This document shows, in pieces, positions 1 through 12,639 of a stretch of 64,000 bases of DNA; position 1 is the stretch's first letter, and each line of letters begins with the position of its first letter. This DNA is from Begonia masoniana (Eukaryota > Streptophyta > Magnoliopsida > Cucurbitales > Begoniaceae): contig CM039512.1 in NCBI GenBank assembly GCA_022432975.1, positions 43,747,124 to 43,811,123 of the forward strand. Reading direction: 5' to 3'. The translations under genes and the position numbers were made by a program. Under the pieces are notes generated by a model that ran no database searches, was not told the DNA's origin, and was given only the letters and a program-made list of their open reading frames with translations.

Positions 1-1107
1 TGACATTTTATTCTTTTCAGAACTAGTTTGAGGACATTGTGATGATGTTAAAACAAAGTGATTTGCAAGAGGCATATTCACAGGTTTGCAATTACAATTC
101 CCAAACTTAGATACTACCTTTTTCAAATATGTTTTTTGATGCAATTTCAATTGGTTATTAACCCGATCCCTTTCGATTATCATACCTAGAATCTTTCTAG
201 CATGACTAAGATCTTTCATATCAAATTCAGCATTCAATTTAGATTTCAAATCAACAATTAAACTCATAGACTTACTAATCAATAACATATCATCCACATA
301 TAATAACAAATACAAAGGTATATTATCTACAGATTTAAAATAAAACCAAGCATCATACTCACTTCTTTTAAAATTCAAACCTGTTATGAAAGTGTCAAAA
401 TGCTTATACCATTGCCGTGGAGATTGTTTAAGTCCATAAAGGGCTTTCTGCAGCAAACACACATGGTTAGGATATTTCAAATCAATAAACCCTTCAGGTT
501 GTTTCATGAATATTTTCTCATCTAACTCACCATATAAGAAAGCAGTAGTTACATCTAATTGTTCTAATTTTAGATCAAATTGAACAACTAAAGATAACAT
601 CAATCTTATAGTCTTAAACTTAACTACAGGTGAAATTTTTTTATTGAAATCTATACCCTCTTTTTGAGTAAAACCCTTTGCTATAAGTCTAGCCTTATAT
701 TTAAGAGGATCTTCGGGTTTAATTCCTTCCTTAAGCTTGAATAACCATTTGCAATCAACTAACTTTTGACTCTCGGGTTTTTCAACTAAGGTCCATGTTT
801 TGTTAAGTTTAAGTGACTCCATCTCACTATTCATGGCAGTTTTCCAATTTTGACTTTCTTTGGATTTTATAGCCTCTACGTAAGTGTTTGGCTGTACATT
901 CCTAACATGTTGTGTTGCAACAAGAGCCACAAAGACAAGATCATCATAGGAATATCTAGAAGGTGGTCTAATTTTCCTCCTATTTCTATCCCTGGCAAGT
1001 TGATAAGTTTCAAGTTTACTTTGTAAGGATTCTTGAATATTTTCATGTTCATTCTCACTTATTCTAGGGATCTGTTCAGGTCCAGATTCAGGCTCTATAA
1101 CCTGATT
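1..1107 (-). pseudogene. Copia-1 reverse transcriptase (partial, runs off window)
   Basis: Reverse transcriptase domain of a Copia pol polyprotein. The catalytic YVDDM box is at 286-300. Upstream on the minus strand are a LDVTTAFLYGELDEK-type block near 570-520 and a GLKQSPRQWY block near 440-410, all in Copia order. The frame appears open from the in-frame stop at 1108-1110 to the window edge, with an internal ATG at 832-834. The RNase H end is off the window. Family identity is sure; activity is unlikely because the same polyprotein is broken upstream. Confidence 0.9.
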
Positions 1108-1823
1108 CTAATCAGATTCACTTAATCCCATATTCTGGTTACTCAACCTTAGAGTCTCCATCTCAATGTGAGTCTCAGGTTGTTCATTGTTAACACTTTC
1201 CTCCACCTCCACCTGCTTAGGTGTATCAAGTGACTTACAAGGAAATGTAGACTCATCAAAGATGACATTTCTACTAATCAAAATTTTAACACCTCTAGAA
1301 TCCCTTTCCCACAATCTGTACCCTTTAGTACCCTGTTGTTGTTGATAACCAAGCAACACGCACCTTGTTGATCTTCGATCTAACTTACCTTCTTTTGTGT
1401 GTGCATATGCAGCACATCCAAAAAAACTCTAAGGTGACTTAAATCTGGTTTTCTACAATTCCACATTTCAATAGGACACTTGAATTCAATAGCACTATTA
1501 GGACTCCTATTTACCAAATAGGTGGCAGTACTCAAAGCCTCACCCCAAAAACCCTTTGGAAGCTTAGAGGTGAACAATAAAAACCTTACTTTCTCAAGCA
1601 ATGTTCTGTTCATTCTCTCAGCAACACCGTTTTGCTGAGGAGTATGCCTAAATGTTCTATGTCTAAGAATCCCATTAGTTTTGCAAAATGAATCAAATTC
1701 ATTATTGCAGAACTCTAGACCATTATCGGTTCTTAGTCCCTTAAGTTTCCTTTCAGTTTGGTTTTCCTCTAAAGTTTTCCATTCTTTAAATCTCTCAAAA
1801 GCTTCAGCCTTAGATTTTAGCAA
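1108..1823 (-). pseudogene. Copia-1 integrase, C-terminal half
   Basis: C-terminal part of the integrase core and the linker to RT. The segment 1380-1823 holds GLRTDNGLEF and NGVAERMNRTLL, the second Asp and the Glu of the DDE triad. The segment 1108-1359 holds the conserved ISRNVIFDE stretch. There is a frameshift near 1360-1380 and in-frame stops at 1108-1110 (TAG) and 1824-1826 (TAA), so the polyprotein cannot be made whole. The 1108-1359 piece shares its frame with the RT segment. Confidence 0.88.
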
Positions 1824-2585
1824 TTAAGTCCATACCCTTCTTGTAAAGTCATCTACAATAGATAAGAAATATCTATTTCCACTATGTGTAGGGTGATTTT
1901 CAGGACCCCACAAGTCAGCGTGTACATAGTCTAATTTATTTTTAGACATATGAATACCCTTTTTAAATTTTAACCTGTGCTGTTTACCTAACACACACGT
2001 TTCACAAAAACTAAGGTTAGAAATTTTATCATTTCTAAGTAGGCCTTCTTTATAAAGAAGATCTAACCCTTTTTGACTCATGTGCCCTAATCTAAGATGC
2101 CATTTTTCAGTAACATTTGTTACCGAGTCGGTCACAACATTATTTGAGGAAGAAATATAATGGGAACCATTTAAAACATATAGACCAGATTGTTTAAAAC
2201 CAGAAAGAACCAATTTCTCACCTTTATAAACCTGCAAGTTTGAATCAAAAGCTTTAAACCAACACCCAAGTTCATCAAGTGTTCCAAGAGAGATCAGATT
2301 TCTCTTTAATTCAGGAATATACCTAACATTTGTTAGTTTTATCCTTTTATCATCATTCATTAATAAGTATACAGTACCTATGCCTTTAACAGAACAAGAT
2401 TCATTATTTCCCATATACACTATTTCACCTTCAGAATCAAGTAATTCAGAAAAACATAGTTTATTAGGAGACATATGAAAGGAGCAACCAGAATCTAATA
2501 TCCATTTATCAGCATTTAGATTTTTGGAAACATTTAAGACTTCACAGATAACATCACAAGAACCAGAAGCAACATTAGTTTCCAT
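1824..2585 (-). pseudogene. Copia-1 protease, GAG-pre-integrase and integrase start
   Basis: A 253-residue open segment. Near residues 25-40 is the aspartic protease motif WILDSGCSFHMS. Near 160-205 is the GAG-pre-integrase/HHCC zinc domain (WHLRLGHMS, then CETCVLGK). Near 220 is HADLWGP with the first catalytic Asp, followed by VDDFTR. The residues needed for processing and zinc binding look present. The segment ends at a TAA in the frame of the next integrase segment and is shifted relative to gag upstream. Confidence 0.9.
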
Positions 2586-3261
2586 TTCATGCTTTTTCTG
2601 TTCATTTTTCCATTTATAGCAATTTTTCTTTACATGACCAGCTTTACCACAATGAAAACAATTTTTAGTTTCAATTTTTTTTTTTCTGATTTAGGCTTGT
2701 TCATCTGAGTCTTTCTTTTTACTTTCTTTTTCTGGTTGTTAACCTTAACATTGTTTCCATTTACAAATAGACTATTTCCATTTTTCTTATTCTTAATTTC
2801 CAATTCTCTAGCCTTTAAAGCAGAAATGATTAAGTCCATTTTCGGAATAGTACCAGTATACTTAATTGTGTCTTTAACAACATTATAGGATTCAGGCAGA
2901 GAGTTCAATAGAATCATAGCAAGACTACTATCATCTAAACTTTGATCAGTTCCTTACAATAACAAAGTCATTCTTAAAAAATCATTAAGATTATCATCTA
3001 GGCATTTATTCACATCCATCTTATATGCAAATAAAGCACCCTTAAGATATACAAGATTAGGAGCTGACTGTATAACATATAAAGTTTCGAGTTTACCCCA
3101 TATATCTAGTGGTGTTTTCTCACCATCTACCTTCCGAAGCACACTGTCGGACAGACTAAGCACAATTAAATTGTATGCTTCCTCATCGATCTCTGACTTC
3201 CTTTTTATTTGGTCATCTGACCATTTTTTGGTATCCTTTTCAAGTGCGATAAGAACCTTGT
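2586..3261 (-). pseudogene. Copia-1 gag, central and C-terminal part
   Basis: Capsid/nucleocapsid region. A CCHC zinc knuckle (CFHCGKAGHVKKNC) lies at about 2612-2660, preceded by a Lys-rich stretch, and the capsid-like part with LDIWGKLETLY is near 3060-3115. The gag and protease frames differ, so there is at least one frameshift near 2590-2700, around an A/T homopolymer at 2680-2690. Gypsy-A interrupts the gag at 3261 and the N-terminus lies at 19230-19322. Confidence 0.88.
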
Positions 3262-4202
3262 TGTAATACCCGGCTGTACGGAATACTAATATTTTAATGT
3301 AAATGGTATTTTTGTAAATATGTCGAATCAAAGCAGTTTTGTAAAAAGAAAGCGTCATTACGATCCTAATAATTAATAGGGTTTTTTGAAAAATTTTGGG
3401 AATTTTAGGAGTCGTAACGCAAATTTTACGAGAATTACGTTTATCGTAATATAAAGGATACTTTAGTAAAAATAGTAAACGAGGTCCGTTTTGCGAACAG
3501 ACAATTTTAATGGAGACCTGACAATAAGTTGGAGTTATTGGCAAAATAAGGAGATTTGGAGAAACAAAATCGTTAGACAATTAACGAAATGAAGGTCGAA
3601 ACAAATAGAAAATCAAAAGAAGGGCAAAAAGGTAATTTGCCAGAACAATTTTTAATTAAAAACACAATTCTCTTCTTCTTCTTCCTCCTTCACGAATTCT
3701 CTCCCTCCTCTACAATTTTTTTCGGCGACTCACTTCTCCCTCACGGCGTTTATCATTCCGGCGACTGTTCTTCCCTCCGATCGCCTCGATTCTTCGCGAT
3801 TTCTTCCCCAATCCCGACTCTAGGTCTGATTTTAAGGTTTTAGTAAAGTTTATTCCAATTTTTACGGAGTTTAAACGATTAAGGTTTGTTTAGGGTTTAG
3901 TTAAAAACGTGATTTAGGGTTTGAAATCGATAGGTTTATCGTAGTTGTTGATATATTGACGTATTAAACGTTAATGGACGAAGTTTAGAGGGTATGCGGT
4001 GTTTAGGTTGGAAAACCGGATTTTGAGGTTGAGAAATCTCCATTTATGGAGTTTTGTAAATTCGCGAGCGTGAATTGCTCGATAAAATGCTTCAATGAAT
4101 CAAATTAAGACTTTAGGAAATTTCCTTAGTTAAGGTTTCGTTAAATTTGGACGTTTAATAGTTTAAACTCGTTTTAACGACAATATTGTGAAATTTCCTT
4201 AG

Positions 4203-4841
4203 GTGAACGCTCGTGGACGGAGCTTGGATTTCAACGGACACGAGGTAAGTTCTCATGACTTACTTTAGCCGATAGGCCTACACCGTACGTCGATGTCGTC
4301 TCGAGGAGTTTTGGTGACGTGTTTGTTTAAATTTCTTTGGTTGAGTAGTTAGGTTTAGTCGTTTATAGGTTATGTATTTAATTGCTTTTATTGTCTTGAT
4401 GGTACGTATGATGCATGTTTAATTATGCTATAAATTGTTCACGCATCACGTATTTTAAAGGAGCTTGAAAATGAATTTCTGCACTATGTTTTAAAGAAAA
4501 TGGCGATGTGGCCTGAAAGGGGGCTATTGATCTATTGTGTGGATCGATTACGGGTCTGTCACAATACCACATCTAATATGAATTGATGTATGTTTATGGT
4601 CATGCGAGGTGGGGCTCAGGCATGGCTGTGCATGTTGCAAGCATGTACCCCCCTTCTCTAGGTGGAAAAGGTAGTCCAACCGCAGGATATGCCCTCTCCA
4701 TTTAGGGGGTCGAGATCTCGATGACAACCTATGTAAAGATAAGAAAATGTTGCATGATTTACGAACTCATATGCACAACATGCATTTGCATTTATGAAAC
4801 TTGCTGAGATTTTTATCTCATAGATTGTCTGTATGGTGCAG
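4203..4841 (+). other. putative spliced-leader module in Gypsy-A 5' LTR
   Basis: Mini-exon 4203-4244 followed by an intron-like interval 4245-4841 (GTAAGT to GTGCAG). A TTGCTGAGAT element about 40 bp before the acceptor resembles a branch-site context. The same order of signals occurs in LTRs B to F. Splicing is inferred from sequence only. Confidence 0.5.
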
Positions 4842-5327
4842 GTGACCTTGACTTAGGTGAGGACGAGATCCCTCCACCCGAGGAGTGTACGTGCATATTT
4901 TGAAGGTTTTGGGGATTTTTGGGTTAACGATGGATTAGATAGGTTGGTTGTATAGCTAGATACATTTTAGGTTGTTTTGATCTGGATTAGTGGATAGGTT
5001 TATGTTTTAAAGTTTTTAAACGTTTTAGAAACTTGTTTTGTAAAATAATTGGTAATAGGTATATGTTCGGTTTTTAAACATATCCATGCAGTTCGTTTTC
5101 ATAAAAATATATTTCGTTCTAAACGTGTTTCGAGTGGATTTAAATGAGGTTATGAAGGAGGTACGAGTATTTGGGGTTTTATGTTACATTGTATTTTGAA
5201 AATGTATGAAGTGTTAATGATAATTGGGAAAGTAGTGTATGTGTTAGGTGTTTGTAGGTATGTTGTGCAAGGGAGGAAAGAAAAGAAGAAGAAGAAAGAA
5301 AAAAAACAGGGGGGGGGGGGGGGTGTA

Positions 5328-5430
5328 GGCGATCGTTCACCACAGCGAGGGGCGATCATAATCGCCCCTCCATTTTACAACTGGCGATCGATCGCCTGAA
5401 ATGGGTGATCGATCGCCCCTACATTTTCAA
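5328..5430 (+). repeat. GGCGATCGATCGCC palindrome cluster, 5' LTR copy
   Basis: Several copies of GCGATCGATCGCC or close variants follow a GA-rich tract and a 15-nt run of G. This is a shortened version of the cluster in the 3' LTR at 18680-18975. Confidence 0.8.
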
Positions 5431-5675
5431 GGGGAATTCCCCCTTGTGCCCCCCTTTTCTCAGCTGATGGTTTTCCTTTGTTTATAAATGTTTTAATATA
5501 TTGTTTTAAGTTTTATTTAAATTGATTTAAGTTTGTTAAATGGTTTAAAAGCATAAACAGAAACGATTTCAATTTGTAAAGTATTATTTCCACTCAAATG
5601 TTAGGTTTAAAGTTTTAAGTATAAAAAAAATAATACGGGAAAATAAGGGTACAGTGTTAGGGTCGTCACAATTTA

Positions 5676-5687
5676 TGGTATCAGAGC
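5676..5687 (+). other. Gypsy-A primer-binding site
   Basis: TGGTATCAGAGC, complementary to the 3' end of plant initiator tRNA-Met, five bases after the LTR end. This is the standard minus-strand primer site of many plant LTR elements and fixes the LTR boundary and orientation. Confidence 0.93.
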
Positions 5688-5836
5688 CCCCGGGTTTTAA
5701 AAACAGTTCTGTAGACTGCTCGACTGCACAGCCACTACGCGGACATCCTTCCTCAACTGTAAGTATGTTTATATGTTTTCTTTAAGTTCTATTTCTTAGG
5801 ATGTTTGTTTTAACTGTGATATAGGAGGTATATAAA

Positions 5837-6862
5837 ATGGTGCGTCGAGGAAACGATCGACACGATAGAGACGATACGATAGACACCCTTAAGGACTTTA
5901 TTGCCCAACAGTCTCAACACATGGAGCGTCAGACCCAACAGATGGAGAGACATTCCCAACAGCTAGGCACCTTAATCGACCGTGAAGGTGCTAGAGTCCG
6001 GGAGACAGCGACCCAGGGTAATCGAGGGATGGAAAGATTTCAGAGGCTCCAACCTCCGGTGTTCAACGGACAGTCTACGGATCCCTCTTTAGTCGAGGAG
6101 TGGATTTGAACCATGGAAGACATGCTAGCCTATGCAAGCATTGAGGACGGGGAGAAGGTTGCATTGGTTAGCTATCATTTAGCGCTGGATGCCCGATTCT
6201 GGTGGGATTCTATCAAGGCAACCACCGATGTGACGATTATGAATTGGGAGAGCTTTAAAACGATGTTTTATGATAAATACTTCAGCCATACAGTACAAGA
6301 GCCAAAGATGGTTGAATTTATGCAGTTGCGGCAAGTTGGTTCGATTGCCGAGTACGTGAGGAGGTTTGAGGCACTGTCACGGTTCGCGCCACGTCAAGTC
6401 AGTGTCAATGAGGACAAGGTACGCCGATTTGTACAGGGACTTGGCCAAGAGATTCGGAAGAGCCTTACCATATCTGGGGTGCGTAATGTATCCTACGATG
6501 AGATAGTGGCCAGGGCATTGGTGATTGAGGCCGTTGATCAGAGTTCTGCTAGACCAAGGGAGCCGGCTAAGGGCTTCTTTCGAGAGATCCATCCTCAGGT
6601 CAGAAATAAAGGCTGGCAACCGAGAGGACAGCCACAACAATAACAACGAGGCGTTAAAAGGTCTTTAGAGGGAGGTAACAATCGGGGCAAAGGGCAGCAG
6701 GTACAGGGGGCTTCTCAAATGCCATGGTGCCCCAAGTGCCAGAAAGAACACAGTGGCGAGTGCCGGGTGGGCACGAATAAATATTTTAGATATGGAGAAG
6801 TTGGCCACTACATTAAAGACTGCCCGAAGCAGGGCTGTGAGCAGTCAAGCACAGACCAGAGG
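5837..6862 (+). pseudogene. Gypsy-A gag
   Basis: Gag of a chromovirus-like Gypsy element, with its start at 5837 shortly after the PBS. The N-terminus has a Gln-rich helix with repeated HMERQTQQMERH units, then the retrotransposon gag domain (FWWDSIKAT near 6200). In-frame stops occur at 6107 (TGA) and 6641 (TAA), with the frame otherwise kept. The zinc knuckle near 6780-6825 reads [14 protein letters not shown]: both leading cysteines are tyrosines, so zinc binding is lost. Stops and Cys losses all fit C:G-to-T:A transitions. Confidence 0.92.
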
Positions 6863-8620
6863 AGGATTATGCCGATAATTTTTGCATTTATCGAGCCCGG
6901 TGATGTTGACGACGAGGCTCAGCCTTCCGTGATAGCAGCTACTATTCTGATTTTGGGCGTAGCTGTATTTTCTTTGATAGACACGGGGGCTACGCATTCT
7001 TTTGTGTCCACTGTCTGCGTGTCTAGACTGAAGCTTGTACCTGAGTTAGCAGAATACGAGTACAGTGTGATGCTACCTTCAGGAGAGCGTATGCAGTCAG
7101 GTCAGGTAGTCCAGGGTAATATTGTCTTAGTTGGGAACAATACCCTCTATGCTCGTTTGATTGTTATGGGCATAGAGATCTACGATCTGATCTTAGGGAT
7201 GGACTGGCTATCACAGCACTACGCCACCATCGATTGTCGATCCGGGATTGTGACATTTCGACCCCCGGGTAAAGCCGAGTTCTCTTATCAGGCGATGAAC
7301 AGATCGAGTGGATCGCCTATTTCTTATTCCATGAAGGTCAACGAGCAGTTTAAAGGTGAGTGCTCTATTTATTTGGCCACAGTGATTGATGCACAGTTGC
7401 TCAGCGAAGTAAAGCCGAGTAACATTCCTATAGTCAGAGAATTCTCTGAAATATTCCTTGACGATCTTCCCGGATTACCGCCGGATAGGGAGATCGAATT
7501 TGTTATTGATGTGTATCCTAGCTCCGCGCCAGTGTCTAAGAATCCATACAGATTGGCGCCCGCTGAATTGAGAGAGTTGAAAACTGAGCTAGAAGAATTA
7601 CTGGATAAGGGTTTCATCCGACCCAGCTTTTCACCCTGGGGTACGCCCGTTTTATTCGTAAAGAAGAAAGATAGGACTCTTAGGATGTGCGTGGATTACA
7701 GGGAGCTGAATAAACTCACAGTAAAGAATAAGTATCCACTGCCTCGGATCGATGATTTGTTTGACCAACTGCAGGGGGCCCTAGTGTTCTCCAGGATTGA
7801 CCTACGCTCGGGTTATTATCAGTTGAAGGTTTGGAAAGAAGATGTCCAGAAAACGGCATTCCGAACGAGGTATGGACACTATGAGTTCCTAGTTATATCA
7901 TTTGGACTTACTAATGCCCCTGCAGCATTTATGGACCTGATGAACCGTGTATTTAAGGATTTTCTGAACAAGTTCGTTGTGGTGTTCATTGACGATATCC
8001 GGATTTATTCTAAGACGAAGGAAGAGCATGAAGAGCAATTACGGATTGTTCTCGGAATTTTGCAACTACACCAGCTATATCCAAAGTTCTCCAAATGTGA
8101 GTTTTGGCTGGATCGGGTCAGTTTTCTTGGCCACATTATATCAGAAGAAGGGGTTTCTGTAGATCCGAGCAAGATTCAGGTGGTCAGAGATTGGCCACAG
8201 CCTTAAAACGTGCGTGAAGTACGTGGATTTCTTGGATTAGCTGGCTATTATCGGAAGTTCATAGAGGGATTTTCGAAAATTGCAGTTCCACTTTCACGTT
8301 TGACTCGGAAGAACGAGAAGTTTGTATGGTCGGCTGCTTGTGATGACAGTTTTATGGAGTTGAAGCAGAAGTTGACCACAGCTCCAGTACTGATGCTACC
8401 TGTTGAAGGTGACAAGTTCAGTATATATTGCGATGCGTCCAGGGTTGGGCTCGGATGCGTGCTTATGCAGGAAGGTAGGGTGATTGCTTATGCTTCTAGA
8501 CAGTTGAAGCCGTATGAGCAGAATTATCCTACGCATGATCTGGAGTTAGCAGCTGTGGTCTTCGCACTGAAGATATGGCGGCATTATTTATATGGGCAGC
8601 AGTGCGAAGATATTTTCTGA
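6863..8620 (+). pseudogene. Gypsy-A protease, RT and RNase H
   Basis: Same frame as gag. The protease has [10 protein letters not shown] near 6977-7006, with the catalytic DTG intact. RT follows, with the substrate block VDYRELN near 7690 and the catalytic VFIDDI near 7985. The RNase H part starts near 8400 ([15 protein letters not shown]). An in-frame TAA is at 8204-8206 in the RT-to-RNase H connection. A single-base frameshift around 8600-8618 makes the frame end at a TGA. Confidence 0.93.
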
Positions 8621-10319
8621 CCACAAAAGCTTGAAGTATTTATTTACGCAGAAGGAGCTTAATATGCGACAAAGAAGATGGCTAGAGTTCGTAAAAGACT
8701 ATGACTTTGATATCAAGTACCACCCAGAAAAGGCGAATAAGGTCGCTGATGCTCTGAGCCGAGTGCCGTCTGCGAGTCAGCCTTCACTTGCAGCATTGTC
8801 GGTTACATTGCGGTCTGAGATTGAGAGGTTCGATGTGGAGATAGTGGCAGAGTTGTCTAGTATGCTCACCAACATTTCTCTCAGGCCGACTATTCTGGAT
8901 AAGATACGTGAAGCTCAGCAGAATGATGTAGAGTGTGAGGAGCTTCGATTGAGCATGACCTCAGGTGACGTGTTTGAATTTAACTTGTCAGGCGACGGTA
9001 TTTTGAAGTTCAGGCATAGGTGGGACGTGCCTAATGATGAGGAGCTGAAGAAGGAGATATTGGCCGACGCACATTCTTCAGCTTACTCTGTGTATCCAGG
9101 AAACACAAAAATGTACAGAGATTTAAAGCAACACTTCTGGTGGCCGCACATGAAAAGGGAAGTGGCGAAATATGTTGAAACCTGTTTAGTTTGTCAACAG
9201 GTTAAGGCAGAACACAAGAGGCCGACCGGAACACTACAGCCACTGCCGATTTCGGAGTGAAAATGGGAGCAGATCTCCATGGATTTTATTGTGGGGCTCC
9301 CAAGGACGACGAAGGGCCATGATGGCATCTGGGTGATCGTGGACCGATTGACAAAGTCGGCCCACTTCTTATCTGTGAAGATGGCGTCTTTGATGGACCA
9401 GCTCGCCGAGATTTATGTGCAGGAGATTGTGAGATTGCACGGTATACCAGTTTCGATCGTCTCAGACAGAGATCCGAGATTTACATCGAAGTTCTGGAAG
9501 AGTATGCACAAAGCTATTGGGACTCAGCTTAATTTTAGCACAGCCTTTCATCCTTATACTGATGGTCAGATAGAGAGGACAAATCAGATTCTGGAGGATA
9601 TGCTCAGAGCTTGTGTGTTAGAATTTCAGGGATCGTGGAGTAGGTATTTGCCACTGATCGAGTTCTCTTACAACAACAGCTTCCAGGCTACCATCGGTAT
9701 GGCTCCGTACGAAGCTTTGTATGGGCAAAAGTGTAGATCTCCATTGTATTGGGGCGAGGTTGGTGAAGCCAGTATTGTTGGTCTTGAGATTCAACAGCAA
9801 ACGGCAGAGAAGATTGCCGTTATTCGACAGCGTATCGAGATAGCTCAGAGTCGACAGAAGAGCTATGCTGACACAAGACAGAGAGAACTGGAATTTGAAG
9901 AAGGTGACGAGGTTTATCTGAAAGTTTCTCCGTTTAAAGGTGTGATGCGATTCGGAAGGAAGGGTAAGTTAAACCCTCGTTACGTGGGGCCCTTTCCTAT
10001 TTTGAAGAAGATCGGGAAGATGGCGTATAGACTACAGCTTCCGGCTTCAATGGAAGGCATCCACGACGTATTCCATGTGTCTATGCTTCAGAAGTGTTTG
10101 CGCGACCTGTCGCATATTGTGGAGGCGAGAGACATCGAGGTACAGCCTACTTTGACATATGTGGAGAAGCCGGTATGTATTTTGGAGTCGTCCATCAAAG
10201 TATTGCGCAACAAAGAGATTTCACTATTTAAAGTCCTATGGCGGAACCACGAGGTTGAAGAAGCGACCTGGGAGCGACAGCAAGATATGATGGCCAAGTA
10301 TCCCGAGTTGTTTGTATGA
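8592..10319 (+). pseudogene. Gypsy-A RNase H end, integrase and chromodomain
   Basis: Continues pol in the +1 frame. The RNase H end ([11 protein letters not shown]) is near 8615, and DALSRVPS near 8750 closes it. The integrase zinc finger near 9070-9215 has CLVCQQVK, but the second His of the HHCC set is Tyr (VYPG). DDE-core elements follow: MDFIVGLP near 9279, SIVSDRDPRF near 9450 and DGQIERT near 9560. The C-terminus has the GPFPILKKIG and FHVSMLQKC blocks and a chromodomain-like tail ending TWERQQDMM. A TGA at 9258-9260 interrupts the integrase. The terminal stop is at 10317-10319. Confidence 0.93.
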
Positions 10320-10341
10320 TCAAATTTTGAGGACAAAATTT

Positions 10342-10358
10342 AAATAAGGTGGATGGAT
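10342..10358 (+). other. Gypsy-A polypurine tract
   Basis: A purine-rich AATAAGGTGGATGG-type tract directly before the 3' LTR start TGTAATACCC. This is the expected plus-strand primer position. The first element, TTTTGAGGACAAAATTT, just upstream is also found before the LTR of Gypsy-C. Confidence 0.75.
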
Positions 10359-12639
10359 TGTAATACCCGGCTCTATGGAATACTAATATTTTAATGTAAA
10401 TGGCATTTTTGTAAATATGTTGAATCAAAGCGGTTTTGTAAAAAGAAAGCGTCATTACGATCCTAATAATTAATATGGATTTTTGGAAAATTTTGAGAAT
10501 TTTAGGAGTCGTAACGCAAATTTTACGAGAATTACGTTCATCGTAATATAAATGATACTTCGGTAAAAATAGTAAACGGGGTCCGTTTTGCAAACGGACA
10601 GTTTTAATGGAACCCTGACAATAAGTTGGAGTTATTGGCAAAATAAGGAGATTTGGAGAAACCGAATCGTTAGACAATTAACGAAACGAAGGACGAAACA
10701 AATAGAAAATCAAAAGAAAGGCAAAAAGGTAATTTGCCAGAACAATTTTTAATTAAAAACACAATTCTCTTCTTCTTCTCCCTCTTTCACGAATTCTCTC
10801 CATCCTCTGGGATTTTTTTCGGCGACTCACTTCTCCCTCACGGCGTTTATCATTCCGGCGACCGTTCTTCCCTCAGATCTCCTCAATTCTTCGCGATTTC
10901 TTCCTCAATCCCGACCCTAGGTACGATTCTAAGGTTTTAGTAAAGTTTATTCTAATTTTTACGGAGTTTAAACGATTAGGGTTCGTTTTGGGTTTAGTTA
11001 AAAACGTGATTTAAGGTTCGAAATCGATAGGTTTATCGTAGTTGTGGTTATATTGACATATTAAACGTTAATGGACGAAGTTTAGAGTGTATGCGGTGTT
11101 TAGGTTGGAAAACCAGATTTTGAGGTTGAGAAATCTCCATTTATGGAGTTTTGTAAATTCGCGAACGTGAATTGCTCGATAAAATGCTTCAATGAATCAA
11201 ATTAAGGCTTTAGGAAATTTCCTTAGTTAAGGTTTCGTTAAATTTGGACGTTTAATAGTTTAAACTCGTTTTAACGACAATATTGTGAAATTGCCTTAGG
11301 TGAACGCTCGTTGACGGAACTTGGATTTCAACGGACACGAGGTAAGTTCTCGTGACTTACTCTGGCCGATAGGCCTACACCGTATGTCGATGTCGTCTTG
11401 AGGAGTTTTGGTGACGTGTTTGTTTAAATTGCTTTGGTTGGGTAGTTAGGTTTAGTCGTTTATAGGTTATGTCTTTAATTGCTTTTATTGTCTTGATGGT
11501 ACGTATGATGCATGTTTAATTATGTTATAAATTGTTCACACATCACGTATTTTAAAGGAGCATGAAAATGAATTTCCGCACTATGTTTTAAAGAAAATGG
11601 CGATGTGGCCTGAAAGGGGGCTATTGATCTATTGTGTGGATCGATTACGGGTCTGTCACAATACTACATCTAATATGAATTGATGTATGTTTATGGTCTT
11701 GCGAGGTGGGGCTCAGGCATGGCTGTGTGTGTTGCAAGCATGTACCCCCTCCTCTAGGTGGAAAGGGTAGTCCAACTGCAGGATATGCCCTCTCCATTTA
11801 GGGGGTCGAGATCTCGATGACAACCTATGTAAAGATAAGAAAATGTTGCATGATTTACGAACTCATATGCACAGCATGCATTTGCATTTACAAAACTTGC
11901 TGAGATTTTTGTCTCATAGATTGTCTGTATGGTGTAGGTGACCTTGACTTAGGTGAGGACGAGATTGTAATGCCCCGAAAATCCACCCGGATTCCCAGTT
12001 CGCTACAGGGACTACTTTGAGCTAAACGACTCAATATTTTTTTTCCTTAATCCTAACCATTAAGCACCACGGCGTCCTCCCCAAAAATTTCGGCAGAGTA
12101 ACGCCTGAAAATGGCGCCTCCAAAATGCTAAGTACCTGCAAACGAATAAATCCCAACCAATCCAGAATACTCCTAGTCAACTATCCAGCATACAAAATCA
12201 CCAAATAGCAGTAAAGAGGGGAAACTAAAAATACTAACATTCCTAAGTGAAGAAAGTCCACAGTATAGGGCGACATATCATCCTTAACTATGACTATATA
12301 CAACAAATACAACTATCCTCACAAAAGGCAAAAAGTCCTACTCCCTATCAACACCACGCTAGGCTCATCTTGGGTCGGGTCGCCTTAACACTGTCATCAA
12401 CCGGGGCTCTGGTCGCACGCCACCAACTGCCACCTACTCCTAGTCAGACTCTCAGTACACCCCCGCCAGCTCAGCAGTACCTACACCACAGAACACACCG
12501 TAAGCTCAAATCTTAGCAAGTAAAGTGCTGAAAAATAAACGTGAAGCATGAAAACTGGTTATGCAATCCTAACACATGCAGGTCTCTATACACGTTGTCA
12601 TCATCTAACCGCATCGCATCTCACCGAGGTTTGGAATGT

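Larger units (their letters stand above)
1..3261 (-). mobile_element. Copia-1, downstream part (gag to RT)
   Basis: This is the pol-side part of a minus-strand Ty1/Copia element. Reading right to left the order is gag, protease, GAG-pre-integrase, integrase, RT, which is the Copia order. It stops at 3261, where Gypsy-A starts. The duplicated 5 bp CTTGT lies at 3257-3261 and again at 19230-19234. The gag frame resumes in register on the far side, so the two halves belong to one element. The left end, including the second LTR, is outside the window. Confidence 0.93.
3262..5670 (+). repeat. Gypsy-A 5' LTR
   Basis: 2409-bp LTR from TGTAATACCCGG to GGGTCGTCACA. It contains a CT-rich leader (about 3665-3820), a donor-like TAG/GTCTG at 3824, an acceptor-like TTAG/GTGAA at 4201-4203, a 42-nt mini-exon, a strong donor AG/GTAAGT at 4245, the box GATAGGCCTACACC at 4271, and an acceptor GCAG/GTGACC at 4840-4842. 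A purine tract and G-run (5275-5323) and a short GGCGATCGATCGCC array (5328-5430) follow. Compared with the 3' LTR it lacks about 230 bp of that array and about 75 bp near 4880. Confidence 0.95.

Noticed and set aside
3589..3843. 84-residue frame in the LTR-A leader (also at 10734-10940)
   Set aside because: Kept in both LTRs only because they are copies; it covers the CT-rich leader and shows no domain.
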